The notes beneath the pieces are model-generated. The model searched no databases, was not told the origin of the DNA, and saw only the letters and a program-made list of their open reading frames with translations. From Pararhizobium sp. A13 (GTDB lineage: Bacteria > Pseudomonadota > Alphaproteobacteria > Rhizobiales > Rhizobiaceae), in contig NZ_CP149510.1 in assembly GCF_040126305.1 (NCBI RefSeq), positions 107,001 through 171,000 on the forward strand: DNA of 64,000 nucleotides, given 5' to 3'. Below, piece after piece: positions 27,392-37,044 of this stretch. A program made the translations under genes and the position numbers. Position 1 is the stretch's first letter, and every line of letters begins with the position of its first letter.

Positions 27392-28497
27392 CACACCCTG
27401 CCCATGAACTCGGTCAACGCGGCAATCACGCCTTCATTGGCCTCTGCCGAGCCGATCGTCATACGCAGCGCATTGGGGAGGCCGTAGGCGCGCACGGACC
27501 GCAGGATGAAGCCGCGACTCGTCAGGAACTCGTCGGCCTCCGGCGCCCGCTTGCCGTCCACATCCGGGAAATGGATCAACACGAAATTGGCGACCGATGG
27601 CGTCACCTTGAGGCCGATCGCGCTAAAAGCGCCGGTAACCTTGCCGAGCCAATCGAGGTTGTGATCGACGGCGGTGGCTATGAAGGCCTGATCGCGGATG
27701 GCAGCAGCGCCGGCGGCGATGGCGGGCGCGTTCATGTTGAACGGGCCGCGGACACGGTTCAACGCATCGACGATCGCAAGCGGAGCGTACATCCAGCCGA
27801 CGCGCAGCGCTGCAAGACCATAGACCTTCGAGAAGGTGCGGGTCATCACCACGTTGCGGTTCGACGAGACGAGTTCGAGACCGGCCTCATAGTCGTTGCG
27901 GCGGACATATTCGGCATAGGCGGCGTCGAGAACGAGGATGACGTGTTTCGGCAGCCCGGCCTGGAGACGGCGGATCTCTTCGACCGGAACATAGGTGCCC
28001 GTCGGATTGCCGGGATTGGCGATGAAGACGATCTTCGTCTTCTCGGTCACGGCCGCGAGGATGGCGTCGATATCGACGCGGCAATCCCTTTCCTTGACGA
28101 CGACCGGTGTCGCGCCGGCGCCCATGATCTGGATCTTGTAGACGAGGAAGCCGTGCTCGGTGATGATGCCTTCGTCGCCGGGCGCCAGGTAGACGTGGCA
28201 GAGCAGGCCGAGCAGTTCGTCGGAACCGTTGCCGCAGATCAGGTTTGCGGCGTTCAGGCCATGCACGGAGGCGATCGCCTCGCGCAGTTCCACCGCCTGG
28301 CCATCCGGATAGCGCTCAAGGCTCACGGCTGCCTTCTGGAAGGCTTCGATCGCCTTCGGGCTCGCGCCCATCGGCGTTTCGTTCGAGGAAAGCTTGTGGA
28401 CCTTGGCGACGCCCGGCACATGCTCCTTGCCCGGCACGTAGGCGGCAATGTCGAGAATACCGGGGCGGGGTGCGGGGCTTTGCAGTTCAGCGCTCAT
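27391..28497 (-). CDS. hisC: Histidinol-phosphate aminotransferase
   Basis: Class I/II PLP aminotransferase of 368 residues. The PLP lysine lies in [17 protein letters not shown], the substrate-side motif is [13 protein letters not shown], and [10 protein letters not shown] near the N terminus is HisC-like. Coupled to tyrC, it may act mainly on aromatic keto acids (HisC2-type), which the sequence cannot exclude. Transcription probably begins in the repeat-containing region upstream. Confidence 0.9.
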   Translation of the reverse strand: MSAELQSPAPRPGILDIAAYVPGKEHVPGVAKVHKLSSNETPMGASPKAIEAFQKAAVSLERYPDGQAVELREAIASVHGLNAANLICGNGSDELLGLLCHVYLAPGDEGIITEHGFLVYKIQIMGAGATPVVVKERDCRVDIDAILAAVTEKTKIVFIANPGNPTGTYVPVEEIRRLQAGLPKHVILVLDAAYAEYVRRNDYEAGLELVSSNRNVVMTRTFSKVYGLAALRVGWMYAPLAIVDALNRVRGPFNMNAPAIAAGAAAIRDQAFIATAVDHNLDWLGKVTGAFSAIGLKVTPSVANFVLIHFPDVDGKRAPEADEFLTSRGFILRSVRAYGLPNALRMTIGSAEANEGVIAALTEFMGRV

Positions 28498-28603
28498 GGG
28501 ATCAGCTTTCCGGAGACTAAAGACGAGGTCCAGCCAATACCGGCGAATGCTGATTTTGTCGAGTGTTGGCCTGTGGCTCTTTCATTCTGCTTGCGGCTTC
28601 GCC

Positions 28604-28730
28604 CCCCCTCTGTCACTCCGTGACATCTCCCCCTCAAAGGGGGAGATCAGCCGCCAGCCTCTGAGCTCATAAGGGAATAGAATGATCTCCCCACTCGTGG
28701 GGGAGATGACAGCGAAGCTGACAGAGGGGG
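28604..28730. repeat. Composite palindromic intergenic repeat (RIME-like)
   Basis: Outer inverted arms CCCCCTCTGTCA (28604-28615) and TGACAGAGGGGG (28719-28730) enclose two further palindromes: CATCTCCCCCT..AGGGGGAGAT (about 28624-28648) and GATCTCCCC..GGGGGAGAT (28684-28707). The nested structure between hisC and the convergent methyltransferase gene resembles rhizobial intergenic mosaic elements. Confidence 0.75.
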
Positions 28731-28755
28731 CGTCCTTGCTCAGTCCCTCATGACC

Positions 28756-29502
28756 TCAACGCAACTTCACCCGCGTCGTCGGGACGCCATGCGGCGCCAG
28801 CACCGGTACGAAGACACGCCGGGAGGCGCGGGCTGCCACCGGCAGGCCCTGGTAGAGCCGTTTCTGGGCCTCGACGATGATGACGCCGGAAAACACCGGC
28901 CAAAGCGACCGGCCGAGCCGCTCGAAGGCGCTGCGCAGTTTCAAGACCATTTTCAGCTTGGAGGGCGGGAAGAACAGCGCATCGGCGGATGCGCCGGGCG
29001 TGAAGTTGGTCTCGCGCAGAAGCGCCGTCAATTGCCCGCGCGAATAGGGCCGGCCGGAGCCGAAGGGCGTATGCTCCATGCGGGCCCAGACGCCGCGGCG
29101 GTTCGGCACGACGATGACGAGGCGGCCCCCGGGTGCAAGGACGCGCCAGAGCTCCTTCATCGTCTCGCGCGGATTTTCGGCGAATTCCAGCGAATGCACC
29201 ATCAGCACCCGGTCGACAGACGAATCGGGCAAGGGCAGTTCCTCGTCGAAGATCAGTGCCGTCGAGGACAGTTCCGCGACCGGCCAGTTCACCGCTCCCT
29301 GCCCCGCGGGCATGAAGGCGAAGGTCCGCTCCGTATCGGCGCGAAAACGGTCGAGATAGGGTACGGCATAGCCGAGCCCGACCAGCCGCTCCTCCGGCAG
29401 CCGCGCCCAGACGGACGACAGCGCCATGCTGATCGACTGTTCGGCAAAATGCCCGAGGCCGGAATGATAGAACTCGCGGAGGTCGACAATATCTGCGTGC
29501 AT
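28756..29502 (-). CDS. Class I SAM-dependent methyltransferase
   Basis: A 248-residue protein. A degenerate motif I region ([13 protein letters not shown]) is followed by acidic motif [19 protein letters not shown] and the post-motif [20 protein letters not shown], the typical Methyltransf_11 core. The open frame extends far upstream, antisense to gloB, but the family starts at [12 protein letters not shown] (ATG 29502); ATG 29511 three codons before is an alternative. It is divergent from gloB with about 90 bp between, a conserved pairing in rhizobia. Substrate unknown. Confidence 0.82.
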   Translation of the reverse strand: MHADIVDLREFYHSGLGHFAEQSISMALSSVWARLPEERLVGLGYAVPYLDRFRADTERTFAFMPAGQGAVNWPVAELSSTALIFDEELPLPDSSVDRVLMVHSLEFAENPRETMKELWRVLAPGGRLVIVVPNRRGVWARMEHTPFGSGRPYSRGQLTALLRETNFTPGASADALFFPPSKLKMVLKLRSAFERLGRSLWPVFSGVIIVEAQKRLYQGLPVAARASRRVFVPVLAPHGVPTTRVKLR

Positions 29503-29589
29503 GACCACCATGTTAGTCTGGAACGGGTGGACTTCAAGGCGTCCCTCACTACATTTGCGGTAACGACCCGTCTCTGCAGGAGCCATGTC

Positions 29590-30360
29590 ATGGCCAATCT
29601 CGAACTCGACCTCTTTCTGTGCCGCACCGACAATTTCGGTGTGCTGGTCCATGACCCTGTAAGCGGCGCAACCGCCTCCATCGATGCGCCGGAAGAACAA
29701 CCGATCCTCGGCGCGCTGAAACGGCGCGGCTGGACATTGACGCATATTCTGACGACCCACCATCACCCGGACCATGTATCGGCGAACCTGGCACTGAAGG
29801 AGGCGTTTGGCGTAACGATCATCGGGCCGGAGAACGAGGCGAGCAAAATCCCCGGCATCGACCGCACGATCGGCGACGGCGGCCATTTCGATTTTGCCGG
29901 CCACAGGGTCGATGTCTTCGAGACGCCGGGGCATACCGCCGGGCACATCTGCTTTCACTTCCCCGAGGACAAGCTCTTGTTTTCCGCCGACACGCTGTTT
30001 GCGCTCGGCTGCGGTCGGCTGTTCGAGGGCACGCCGGCACAGATGTGGACGTCGCTGCAGAAGCTGATGACGCTGCCGGACGACACGACGGTCTATTTCG
30101 GTCACGAATACACGCAATCGAACGCCCGTTTCGCGCTCACCGTCGATCCGCAAAACGACGCCTTGAAAAAACGCGCGGCCGAGATCGACGCCGTCCGTGC
30201 AGAGGACGAACCCACGGCGCCAACGACGCTCGGGCTGGAGAAGCAGACGAACCCCTTCCTGCGGCCGCACGATGCCGGAATACGGGCACATCTGGGCATG
30301 GAAAAAGCGTCCGACGCCGAGGTCTTCGCCGAAATCCGCAAGCGCAAGGATAATTTCTGA
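29590..30360 (+). CDS. gloB: Hydroxyacylglutathione hydrolase (glyoxalase II)
   Basis: Hydrolyses S-lactoylglutathione in methylglyoxal detoxification. The binuclear metal motif is [14 protein letters not shown], with further ligands in [26 protein letters not shown] and [13 protein letters not shown]. The C-terminal GloB domain binding glutathione (KQTNPFLRP) is complete. Length 256 residues. ATG 29590 has CAGGAG upstream. The stop overlaps the next start (TGATG). Confidence 0.95.
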   Translation: MANLELDLFLCRTDNFGVLVHDPVSGATASIDAPEEQPILGALKRRGWTLTHILTTHHHPDHVSANLALKEAFGVTIIGPENEASKIPGIDRTIGDGGHFDFAGHRVDVFETPGHTAGHICFHFPEDKLLFSADTLFALGCGRLFEGTPAQMWTSLQKLMTLPDDTTVYFGHEYTQSNARFALTVDPQNDALKKRAAEIDAVRAEDEPTAPTTLGLEKQTNPFLRPHDAGIRAHLGMEKASDAEVFAEIRKRKDNF

Positions 30361-30803
30361 TGGATGTACAGTTGCCACTCTCCGCCGAGGCGATCATCGA
30401 GACGCTGAAGATGCAACGCCATCCCGAGGGTGGCTGGTACATCCAGACCTTCAAGGATGAGGCGGGCGGTGCGCGCGGCCATTCCACCGCCATCTACTAT
30501 CTGCTGGAGCGCGGTGAGCGTTCGCACTGGCACCGTGTTCGGGACGCGGTCGAGGTCTGGCATTTTTATGCCGGTGCGCCGCTGGCGCTCACAATTGCCG
30601 AGAATGGCAAGCCGGCGACGAGCGTCACACTCGGTGCAAATATTCTGCTGGGTGAACGGCCACAGGCGATCGTGCCCGCCGACTGGTGGCAGTCTGCGAC
30701 CTCGCTCGGCGCATGGACGCTGGTTGGCTGCACCGTATCGCCGGGTTTCGATTTTTCCGCCTTCGAAATGGCGCCGCCGGACTGGCAACCGCCTGCGACG
30801 TGA
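30360..30803 (+). CDS. DUF985 family cupin protein
   Basis: A 147-residue single-domain cupin of the DUF985 type: RHPEGGWYIQTFKDE at the N terminus, then YYLLERGERSHWHRV and WHFYAGAPLAL. The two His in SHWHR are likely metal ligands. It overlaps gloB by one base, indicating coexpression. Biochemical function of the family is not settled; sugar or small-molecule binding has been suggested from structure. Confidence 0.85.
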   Translation: MDVQLPLSAEAIIETLKMQRHPEGGWYIQTFKDEAGGARGHSTAIYYLLERGERSHWHRVRDAVEVWHFYAGAPLALTIAENGKPATSVTLGANILLGERPQAIVPADWWQSATSLGAWTLVGCTVSPGFDFSAFEMAPPDWQPPAT

Positions 30804-30806
30804 TCT

Positions 30807-31694
30807 CTATTCCGCGGGCTGCGCAGCTGCCCGATCGCGGAAAATGACGTCCTTGGCTGCAAGAACGGCGCCACCGGTCACGAACAGGCAGGCGAGTGCA
30901 ATGCGCCAGGACGGCTCGGCAAAGCCGAACACGATGAGGACGAGCGTGGAAAGAACCGGAGCCGCATAGCTGGCGACGCCGAGAATCTGGATATTACCGT
31001 TCTTGACGCCGTAATCCCAGGCGTAGAAGGCAGCGCCGACCGGCAGGAGCCCGAGGCCTGCAACGGCGATCCATTGCGTTGCCGTCTCCGGCCAGACGGT
31101 CGTTTCCAGGCCGAGGTGGCAGAGGAACGACAATGCCGCCGTCGCCAGGCAGAAGCCGGTGACGACATCCGTCGAGACGGCATCGAAGCGCCGCGTCAAC
31201 AGCGAGTAGCCCGACCAGGTGAAGGCGCAGGCGAGCGCTGCGCCATAGCCCATGGCATAAGCGTCATCAAACTGAACCCCATTGCGGGCGACGATCAGGA
31301 TGGTACCGGCAAGGCCGCATAGCGCGCCGGCAATGTGATACCAGCGCAGGCGCTCGCCCGGCAGCAGCGCCGAGCCGACGACGATAAGCAAAGGCCAGAG
31401 ATAGGCGATGAGCCCGGCCTCGACCGCGGGCGCGTTTCTGAGTGCCGTGAAATAGAGGAAGTGATAGCCGAACAGCCCGGCAATACCGACGATCCAGACT
31501 TTTGCCGGCTGTTTCAACAGCGCAAGCCGCTCCGGCTTCAGCGCCAGCACGACGATACCCGGCAGGCTGCCGATGGAAAAGCAGATCGCCGACAGCTGGA
31601 AGGGCGGCATGGTGCCTGAGGCGGCCGTGAACAAGGCCAGCAGTGACCACATCAGGATCGCAGAAAAACCGATCAGCGTTGCCTTGACCTTCAT
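30807..31694 (-). CDS. DMT-superfamily (EamA) transporter
   Basis: A 295-residue protein with ten predicted helices in two repeated EamA units (about residues 5-140 and 150-285). Family features include the Gly/Pro-rich end of the first repeat (LWPLLIVVGSALLPGERL) and its counterpart in the second. EamA members export amino acids or metabolites or import nucleotide sugars; this one resembles the aromatic-amino-acid exporter YddG group in general layout, but the substrate is unassigned. It is convergent with the cupin gene, only 3 bp apart. Confidence 0.85.
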   Translation of the reverse strand: MKVKATLIGFSAILMWSLLALFTAASGTMPPFQLSAICFSIGSLPGIVVLALKPERLALLKQPAKVWIVGIAGLFGYHFLYFTALRNAPAVEAGLIAYLWPLLIVVGSALLPGERLRWYHIAGALCGLAGTILIVARNGVQFDDAYAMGYGAALACAFTWSGYSLLTRRFDAVSTDVVTGFCLATAALSFLCHLGLETTVWPETATQWIAVAGLGLLPVGAAFYAWDYGVKNGNIQILGVASYAAPVLSTLVLIVFGFAEPSWRIALACLFVTGGAVLAAKDVIFRDRAAAQPAE

Positions 31695-31721
31695 GCGCCT
31701 GCCCCCGCCTTTACAGAATCG

Positions 31722-32498
31722 TCAGCCCCCGAATTTGGTGGCCCAGACTGTGACTGGCCCGAGCCGCGTCGGGATCCGGACATAGACCGGAGCATATACA
31801 TTCACCGCATCAGACTTGGCAAACCAGATTTCCATTGTATCCAGCTTGCGCAGGTAATCGACGTCCTCGCGCCCCTTACGGTAGCCGGATCTCGGCACGA
31901 ATTTGATGCCGCAGACGATAACGTTGCCTTCGAAGCCCTCGGTCTTGAACGGTTTCGTGCCTTTAGCCGAGAGTTTCAGGTCCATCCGTGATTCGCCGTC
32001 GAAGATCGGCACGCTCTTCGGGCAGACGCGGGTGTCCGCGGGAAAAATCAGGCCGGAAAGCGGATCGACGACGTTGCGCATGTCGGCCTTGGTGACCGGC
32101 ACCCAGTTTTTCGGAATCCGGCGGGCCGGCTTCATGGAGGCCGACAGGACGTTCCCGTTGTTGAAACGGACGTCAATCGCCCTGCCCTTCTTGCCCGTCT
32201 GATAGCGCACCCGATATTCCGAAGCGCTTAGACGATCTCGTCCGACGACGCCGGAAACGGAAGTTTGACCAGAGGTCTGTGCGAAGATGTCGGCGAGGCC
32301 GGCCGAATTCATCGTGCCGGAGATCGTGTAGCGATCGGCCTTGAATTCAGAGTGAAACGACGCCCTGGCAATCGGCAGGCCGGCCAGCGAAATGCTGTAA
32401 TCCGTGTTGTGCTTCAGCTCGACGGCCTGAGCCAGACCTGTGGAAAACGTCGTCGTGACGAAAGCCAGAAGCGCCGAGATACCGATGCGCCAGTTCAT
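31722..32498 (-). CDS. DUF3108 secreted protein
   Basis: A 258-residue protein with a cleavable signal (about residues 1-24, ending GLAQA) and a beta-rich domain matching DUF3108: YSISLAGLPIARASFHS and RYQTGKKGRAIDVRF. Members are periplasmic and of unknown function. ATG 32498 (MNWRIGISALL) gives the normal signal; an earlier in-frame ATG at 32522 is less likely. It is followed by the DMT transporter on the same strand (27 bp), possibly an operon. Confidence 0.82.
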   Translation of the reverse strand: MNWRIGISALLAFVTTTFSTGLAQAVELKHNTDYSISLAGLPIARASFHSEFKADRYTISGTMNSAGLADIFAQTSGQTSVSGVVGRDRLSASEYRVRYQTGKKGRAIDVRFNNGNVLSASMKPARRIPKNWVPVTKADMRNVVDPLSGLIFPADTRVCPKSVPIFDGESRMDLKLSAKGTKPFKTEGFEGNVIVCGIKFVPRSGYRKGREDVDYLRKLDTMEIWFAKSDAVNVYAPVYVRIPTRLGPVTVWATKFGG

Positions 32499-32852
32499 TC
32501 CGCAAGCCCTTCCATTTCCCATTTACGCAACCGTCGCAGATACGGCGGGTTTGCGGCATTTCTGCGCCGCGCGACCTGCATTTGCCACAAGCTTTAACCC
32601 ACCGCGCAGCAAAGTGGAATTGCGCCGGTCAAAGATGTATATGAACGCTGCCAACCACAATCGAAGCTCTCCCGGCCTTGTAAAACCGGCGTGGATTTCA
32701 AGAGTTTTCCCGGAAAACGAAGGTTTGGCTTGACGGCGCGGCTCTGTCTGACTATAGAACCGCAACTTTCCAATCATGGCCAACGGAATGCGGCCTGGGC
32801 GCTTAGGCCCGCTAACGCATGGACCGAAGCCGAAAAGAAAAATAGGTGCATC
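32499..32852. other. Divergent intergenic region before rpmB
   Basis: About 350 bp between DUF3108 and rpmB. It contains the rpmB promoter (32730-32758) and no convincing gene. The rest shows no clear structure. Confidence 0.6.
32730..32758 (+). promoter_or_regulatory. Predicted sigma70 promoter of rpmB
   Basis: TTGACG (32730-32735), 17-bp spacer, TATAGA (32753-32758), pointing to rpmB with a leader of about 90 nt. Strong match expected of a ribosomal protein gene. Confidence 0.7.
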
Positions 32853-33149
32853 ATGTCCCGTAGTTGCGAATTGACCGGCAAGGGCGTCCAGTCGGGCAAC
32901 AATGTGAGCCACGCAAACAACAAGACCAAGCGCAAGTTCCTGCCGAACCTGTGCAGCGTCACGTTGATCTCCGACGCGCTTGGCCAGCGTTACCGTCTGC
33001 GCGTTTCGGCTGCAGCCCTGCGTTCGGTCGAACATCGCGGCGGCCTCGACGCTTTCCTGCTCAAGGCTGACGAAACCGAACTGTCCATGCGCGCTCGTCT
33101 GCTGCGCCGCCAGATCGTCAAGAAGACGGCTGAAGCAGTCGCTGCTTAA
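32853..33149 (+). CDS. rpmB: 50S ribosomal protein L28
   Basis: A 98-residue basic protein starting [20 protein letters not shown], the L28 signature, followed by [13 protein letters not shown]. The two retained cysteines do not form the complete zinc-binding set of some L28 forms. ATG 32853 is the family start. It is monocistronic, with its own promoter upstream and an intrinsic terminator at 33177-33207. Confidence 0.97.
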   Translation: MSRSCELTGKGVQSGNNVSHANNKTKRKFLPNLCSVTLISDALGQRYRLRVSAAALRSVEHRGGLDAFLLKADETELSMRARLLRRQIVKKTAEAVAA

Positions 33150-33176
33150 TCAGCAGATTGCGCATCCCGATTTGAG

Positions 33177-33207
33177 AGGCTTGCCTGGGTGACCGGCGAG
33201 CCTTTTT
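33177..33207 (+). terminator. Intrinsic terminator of rpmB
   Basis: Nine-pair stem AGGCTTGCC / GGCGAGCCT (one G-T pair), loop TGGGTGACC, then a run of five T. It starts 28 bp after the rpmB stop. Confidence 0.8.
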
Positions 33208-33312
33208 CTCGTCTGACGTTTCAGTCAATCTTCGCTAATCTTGCCGGGCTTAAACGCGGCGAAATCGCGAACCCATGTTCCTCCAACTGGTGGCATACCC
33301 CAGGATAAAAAA

Positions 33313-33951
33313 ATGCTGACAAACCGCACGTTCCTGATCTATGTCGCGCTGATGACCGCCGTCGTCGTGGCGTCCAATTTCCTCGTCCAGTATCCCCTGC
33401 CCGGCTCGATCGCCGGCATGCAGCTGGGCGATCTCCTGACCTGGGGCGCATTCAGTTATCCGATCGCCTTTCTGGTCACCGACCTCACCAACCGCCAGTT
33501 CGGACCGCAGACCGCCCGCAAGGTGGTGATCGCCGGCTTTGCCGTTGCCATCCTCTTATCGGTGCTGATCGCCACGCCGCGCATCGCAATCGCATCCGGC
33601 TCGGCCTTCCTGCTCGGCCAGTTCCTGGATATCTCGGTGTTCAACAAGCTTCGGGCGCAGAGCTGGTGGCGCGCGCCGCTGATCGGCTCGCTGTTCGGCT
33701 CGTTCCTCGATACGGCGATCTTCTTCTCCTTCGCCTTCGCCTCGTTCTTTGTGGTCTTCGGCCCGAACGACCCGTTCGCCTTGGAAAATGCGCCGATCCT
33801 CGGCGTCATGACGGCCGAAGCGCCGCGGTGGATTTCCTGGGCGCTCGGCGATCTCGGCGTCAAGATCATCGTGGGCCTCGCCATGCTTTTGCCCTACGGC
33901 GCCCTGATGAGCGTCATCAAGCCGATGCCCGCCTTGAAGGCGAGCGCCTGA
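33313..33951 (+). CDS. yhhQ: Queuosine precursor transporter (YhhQ/VUT family)
   Basis: A 212-residue integral membrane protein with about six helices, carrying the family motif FLVTDLTNRQFGPQTARKVV and GQFLDISVFNKLR. YhhQ in Escherichia coli imports queuosine precursors for tRNA modification. ATG 33313 is preceded by CAGGATAAAAAA; the frame opens upstream at 33241 but that part is hydrophilic. The A-rich leader may carry control elements, which I could not prove. Confidence 0.87.
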   Translation: MLTNRTFLIYVALMTAVVVASNFLVQYPLPGSIAGMQLGDLLTWGAFSYPIAFLVTDLTNRQFGPQTARKVVIAGFAVAILLSVLIATPRIAIASGSAFLLGQFLDISVFNKLRAQSWWRAPLIGSLFGSFLDTAIFFSFAFASFFVVFGPNDPFALENAPILGVMTAEAPRWISWALGDLGVKIIVGLAMLLPYGALMSVIKPMPALKASA

Positions 33952-33979
33952 AACGAGCGCAATTCTCCGGGAGATACAG

Positions 33980-34010
33980 ACCCCTGTCACCATTGTTGGC
34001 AGGGGTTTTT
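33980..34010 (+). terminator. Intrinsic terminator after the YhhQ gene
   Basis: Ten-pair stem ACCCCTGTCA / TGGCAGGGGT (one G-T pair), 7-nt loop, followed by TTTTT. It lies 29 bp after the stop codon. Confidence 0.85.
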
Positions 34011-34021
34011 CTTGCCAATGT

Positions 34022-35059
34022 TCACTGAACCAGGCGGAATTCCAGCATCAGGTTGCGCTCGAGGATCGAGTGATTGTCGTCGGAAACGATGATAACGTGG
34101 ATGTCGCCGCCGGGCTCCACGACAATATCCAGGCCTTCCATGTTGTCGATCTGATAGCCCATGTCCGCCTGCAACAGGATCTCGCCGTCAACCGCGGCGC
34201 CCGGCTTGATGTCATCGCCCTTGATTCGGCGTATCTGCATGCCGATGCCTTCGGCGAAACTGAAGCGGCGCTCCAAGAGCAGAAGATCGCCGTTCGGCAG
34301 GAACGCGCCGTCGGTAACGGCGAAGGGTTTTTTCTGAACGACGCCGAAGACGCCCTTGCGCGGGCCGTCGAGAACGGCTGCATAGATATGCGCAGCCTTG
34401 TCCAGACTGAGCTCCGAAACGACCACGGCGCCACCGGCAAGCGGGCTTTCCTTCGGCGAAACGGCGATGGTTTCAAGCCCTCGATTGCTGCGCAGGGATT
34501 TCGGCGGAATGAACGTGGGGAGCGTCGCGACCGGGCGCGACCGCGCAAATCCAGGGTCGGGATAGACCTCGACGAGATTCATCTGCTCGATGCCGACTAG
34601 CGCCTCGCCGTCGCGCAGCGCCAATCCCTCGCTGTCCATGTCCCCCTTTACCTGCTCGGACCGGCCATGGGGATCGATCATCGATGTCACGGTCAGATCG
34701 CTCACTCCTGCCAGCCGGCCTTGCCCGTCACGGGCGATTTCGCCCTCGACCCAGTGGCCGGTATCCATGACGGCGAGGAAGGATTTCCGGTCCGGCCGGA
34801 AGCGGATCGAGGAGATTGCGCCCAGCAAGGCGTTGCTCGACGACATCTCGATGCCGCCGATGAATTCCAGCTTTCCGAACAGTTTCTGGTCCGAGCCGAT
34901 CTTGAAATTCCCCATCTGCCGGCTTGCCACCGGGACGCTTTCCTGCGCCGGGAGGGACGCGGCGGCGGCCGGAATCACGGCGAGAGTGAGGGACAAAACG
35001 GCGGCCCTGATCAGTATCGCTTTCAATAGGATTCCTTCCGGCAGGCCGGCCCGGAGCAT
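34022..35059 (-). CDS. Secreted esterase-like phytase family protein
   Basis: A 345-residue exported protein (signal at about residues 12-35). The mature domain is a predicted beta-propeller of the phytase-like esterase family (PF13449 type): GGIEMSSSNALLGAISSIRF, DSEGLALRDGEALVGIEQ, NRGLETIAVSP and DNMEGLDIVV, with regularly spaced acidic residues likely to bind calcium. Start ATG 35059 has GAGGAG upstream. It follows cobT by 80 bp on the same strand. Substrate is unknown; phytase activity is not demonstrated for most members. Confidence 0.8.
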   Translation of the reverse strand: MLRAGLPEGILLKAILIRAAVLSLTLAVIPAAAASLPAQESVPVASRQMGNFKIGSDQKLFGKLEFIGGIEMSSSNALLGAISSIRFRPDRKSFLAVMDTGHWVEGEIARDGQGRLAGVSDLTVTSMIDPHGRSEQVKGDMDSEGLALRDGEALVGIEQMNLVEVYPDPGFARSRPVATLPTFIPPKSLRSNRGLETIAVSPKESPLAGGAVVVSELSLDKAAHIYAAVLDGPRKGVFGVVQKKPFAVTDGAFLPNGDLLLLERRFSFAEGIGMQIRRIKGDDIKPGAAVDGEILLQADMGYQIDNMEGLDIVVEPGGDIHVIIVSDDNHSILERNLMLEFRLVQ

Positions 35060-35139
35060 GCAATGTTGCTCCTCGAAAACTCAAATAGACAATGCACAAA
35101 CAAAGCCGGGGCTGCTCGCCGCCCCGGTCAGGAAATGTC

Positions 35140-37041
35140 TCAGCCAGCGCGCCGCATCGACCCGCCTCGCCGCCTCGAGCTTTCGTCATCAAACAGCGAG
35201 GCGAGCTGCTCCGTCATCGCACCGGCCAGTTCGTCGGCATCCACGATCGTCACCGCCTTGCGATAGTAACGCGTCACATCATGACCGATACCGATCGCCA
35301 GCAGCTCGACCGGCGAACGTGTCTCGATCTGCTCGATGACGGCGCGCAGGTGGCGCTCCAGATAATTGCCCGGATTGACCGACAAGGTCGAATCATCGAC
35401 CGGCGCCCCGTCGGAGATCATCATCAGGATACGGCGCTGCTCGGAGCGGCCGAGCAGCCGGTTGTGCGCCCAGATCAGCGCCTCGCCGTCGATGTTTTCT
35501 TTCAGCAGCCCTTCGCGCATCATCAGGCCGAGATTGCGGCGGGCGCGGCGCCATGGGGCATCCGCGGACTTGTAGACGATGTGGCGCAGGTCGTTGAGGC
35601 GGCCCGGCGTCTGCGGCTTGCCACTCGCCAGCCACTTTTCGCGCGACTGCCCGCCCTTCCAGGCCTTGGTGGTAAAGCCGAGAATCTCGACCTTGACGCC
35701 GCAGCGCTCCAGCGTGCGGGCAAGGATATCGGCGCAGGTGGCGGCAACCGTGATCGGCCGGCCGCGCATCGAGCCGGAATTGTCGATCAAGAGCGTCACC
35801 ACCGTATCGCGGAAATTGGTGTCCTTCTCGCGCTTGAAGGAGAGCGGCTGCATCGGATCGATGATCATGCGCGTCAGGCGCGCCGAATCGAGATAGCCCT
35901 CTTCGAGGTCGAATTCCCAGGAGCGATTCTGCTGCGCCATCAGGCGGCGCTGCAGCCGGTTGGCGAGACGCCCGACGGCACCCTGAAGATGGGCCAGCTG
36001 CTTGTCGAGGAAGGCGCGCAGACGGTCGAGCTCGGCCTCGTCGCAGAGTTCCTCGGACGAGATGATCTCGTCGAATTCCTCGGTGAAGACGGTGTAATCG
36101 ACCTTCTCGTTGAAATCGTCGAAGGGATGGGCCGGTCGCTTGACCTCGCCGGGCGTCTCGCTGTCATCCTCGCCGTCATCCGACATCTCGTCTTCGGAGA
36201 TCTCGGCGCCGTCCATCTCGCCTTCGTCCATCTGCTCGTCGGCAGATTCGTTCTCGTCGGCGGGGGCGGCGTCGGAGCCGGCATCCTCGTCGGAGCTGTT
36301 TTCATCCTGCTCCTGGCTGCGCGGCTGGTCCTCGTCGGTCTGGGTATCCTGATCATCAGGCTCGACGTCATCGTCGCCGTATTTCTCCGCAACGTCCATG
36401 GAGGTCAGCATGTCGCGCACGACGCGGGCAAAGGCCTGCTGGTCGTTGACGGCGGCCGGCAGGTTCTTCATGTCGGCGGCGGCTTTTTCCTCGATGAAAT
36501 CGCGCCAGAGGTCGAGCACCTTGCCAGCCGAGGCGGGCGGCTTCTGGCCCGTCAGCTTCTCGCGCACGATCAGCGCAATCGCTTCCTCCAGCGGTGCATC
36601 CGCCTGCCGGTCGATATTGCCGAAATTGGCCCTGGCATATTTCTCTTCGAGCATGGAGGTGAGGTTGCTCGCGACCCCGGTCATCCTCAGCGAACCAATC
36701 GCTTCGACACGCGCCTGCTCCACCGCATCGAAGATTGCCCGCGCATCCGCCCCCTGCGGCGACATGGTCGCATGGACGCGCTGATCGTGGCAGGCCTTGC
36801 GCAACGCCATGGAATCGCCGAGCCCGCGCGTTACCGCAAGTTCCTGCCGGGTCGGGCGCTTGGAGATTTCCGGCAGCCGCACACGTTCGCCGGCAAGGCC
36901 GGGACGCTCGTTGGCAAACACCACCTCGATTTCGGCGTCGCCGGCGATCGAGCGGATGCAGCCGGTCAGCGCGCGGCGGAACGGTTCGACATCGACGACG
37001 CCCGTTGGCCTTGCTTTCGAATTGTCGCCGCGGCCCGACAT
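35140..37041 (-). CDS. cobT: Aerobic cobaltochelatase subunit CobT
   Basis: A 633-residue subunit of the CobNST complex that inserts cobalt into hydrogenobyrinic acid a,c-diamide in aerobic B12 synthesis. The N-terminal half is CobT-specific; the middle (about residues 205-290) is extremely acidic (Asp/Glu/Ser runs); the C-terminal part is a VWA domain with MIDAS motif [11 protein letters not shown]. It starts 3 bp after cobS. cobN is not in the window. Confidence 0.95.
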   Translation of the reverse strand: MSGRGDNSKARPTGVVDVEPFRRALTGCIRSIAGDAEIEVVFANERPGLAGERVRLPEISKRPTRQELAVTRGLGDSMALRKACHDQRVHATMSPQGADARAIFDAVEQARVEAIGSLRMTGVASNLTSMLEEKYARANFGNIDRQADAPLEEAIALIVREKLTGQKPPASAGKVLDLWRDFIEEKAAADMKNLPAAVNDQQAFARVVRDMLTSMDVAEKYGDDDVEPDDQDTQTDEDQPRSQEQDENSSDEDAGSDAAPADENESADEQMDEGEMDGAEISEDEMSDDGEDDSETPGEVKRPAHPFDDFNEKVDYTVFTEEFDEIISSEELCDEAELDRLRAFLDKQLAHLQGAVGRLANRLQRRLMAQQNRSWEFDLEEGYLDSARLTRMIIDPMQPLSFKREKDTNFRDTVVTLLIDNSGSMRGRPITVAATCADILARTLERCGVKVEILGFTTKAWKGGQSREKWLASGKPQTPGRLNDLRHIVYKSADAPWRRARRNLGLMMREGLLKENIDGEALIWAHNRLLGRSEQRRILMMISDGAPVDDSTLSVNPGNYLERHLRAVIEQIETRSPVELLAIGIGHDVTRYYRKAVTIVDADELAGAMTEQLASLFDDESSRRRGGSMRRAG

Positions 37042-37044
37042 GGA

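Noticed and set aside
28604..28730. Palindromic repeats as a CRISPR array
   Set aside because: No regularly spaced identical repeats with unique spacers; the structure is nested inverted repeats.
28750..29589. Upstream 280-codon extension of the gloB frame
   Set aside because: It is antisense to the methyltransferase gene, and GloB proteins start at MANLELDLF with a ribosome site just upstream.
33150..33312. Possible preQ1 riboswitch before the YhhQ-type gene
   Set aside because: The leader is A-rich before the start and the gene family fits, but I could not align the conserved stem-loop and tail; part of the stretch is the rpmB terminator.
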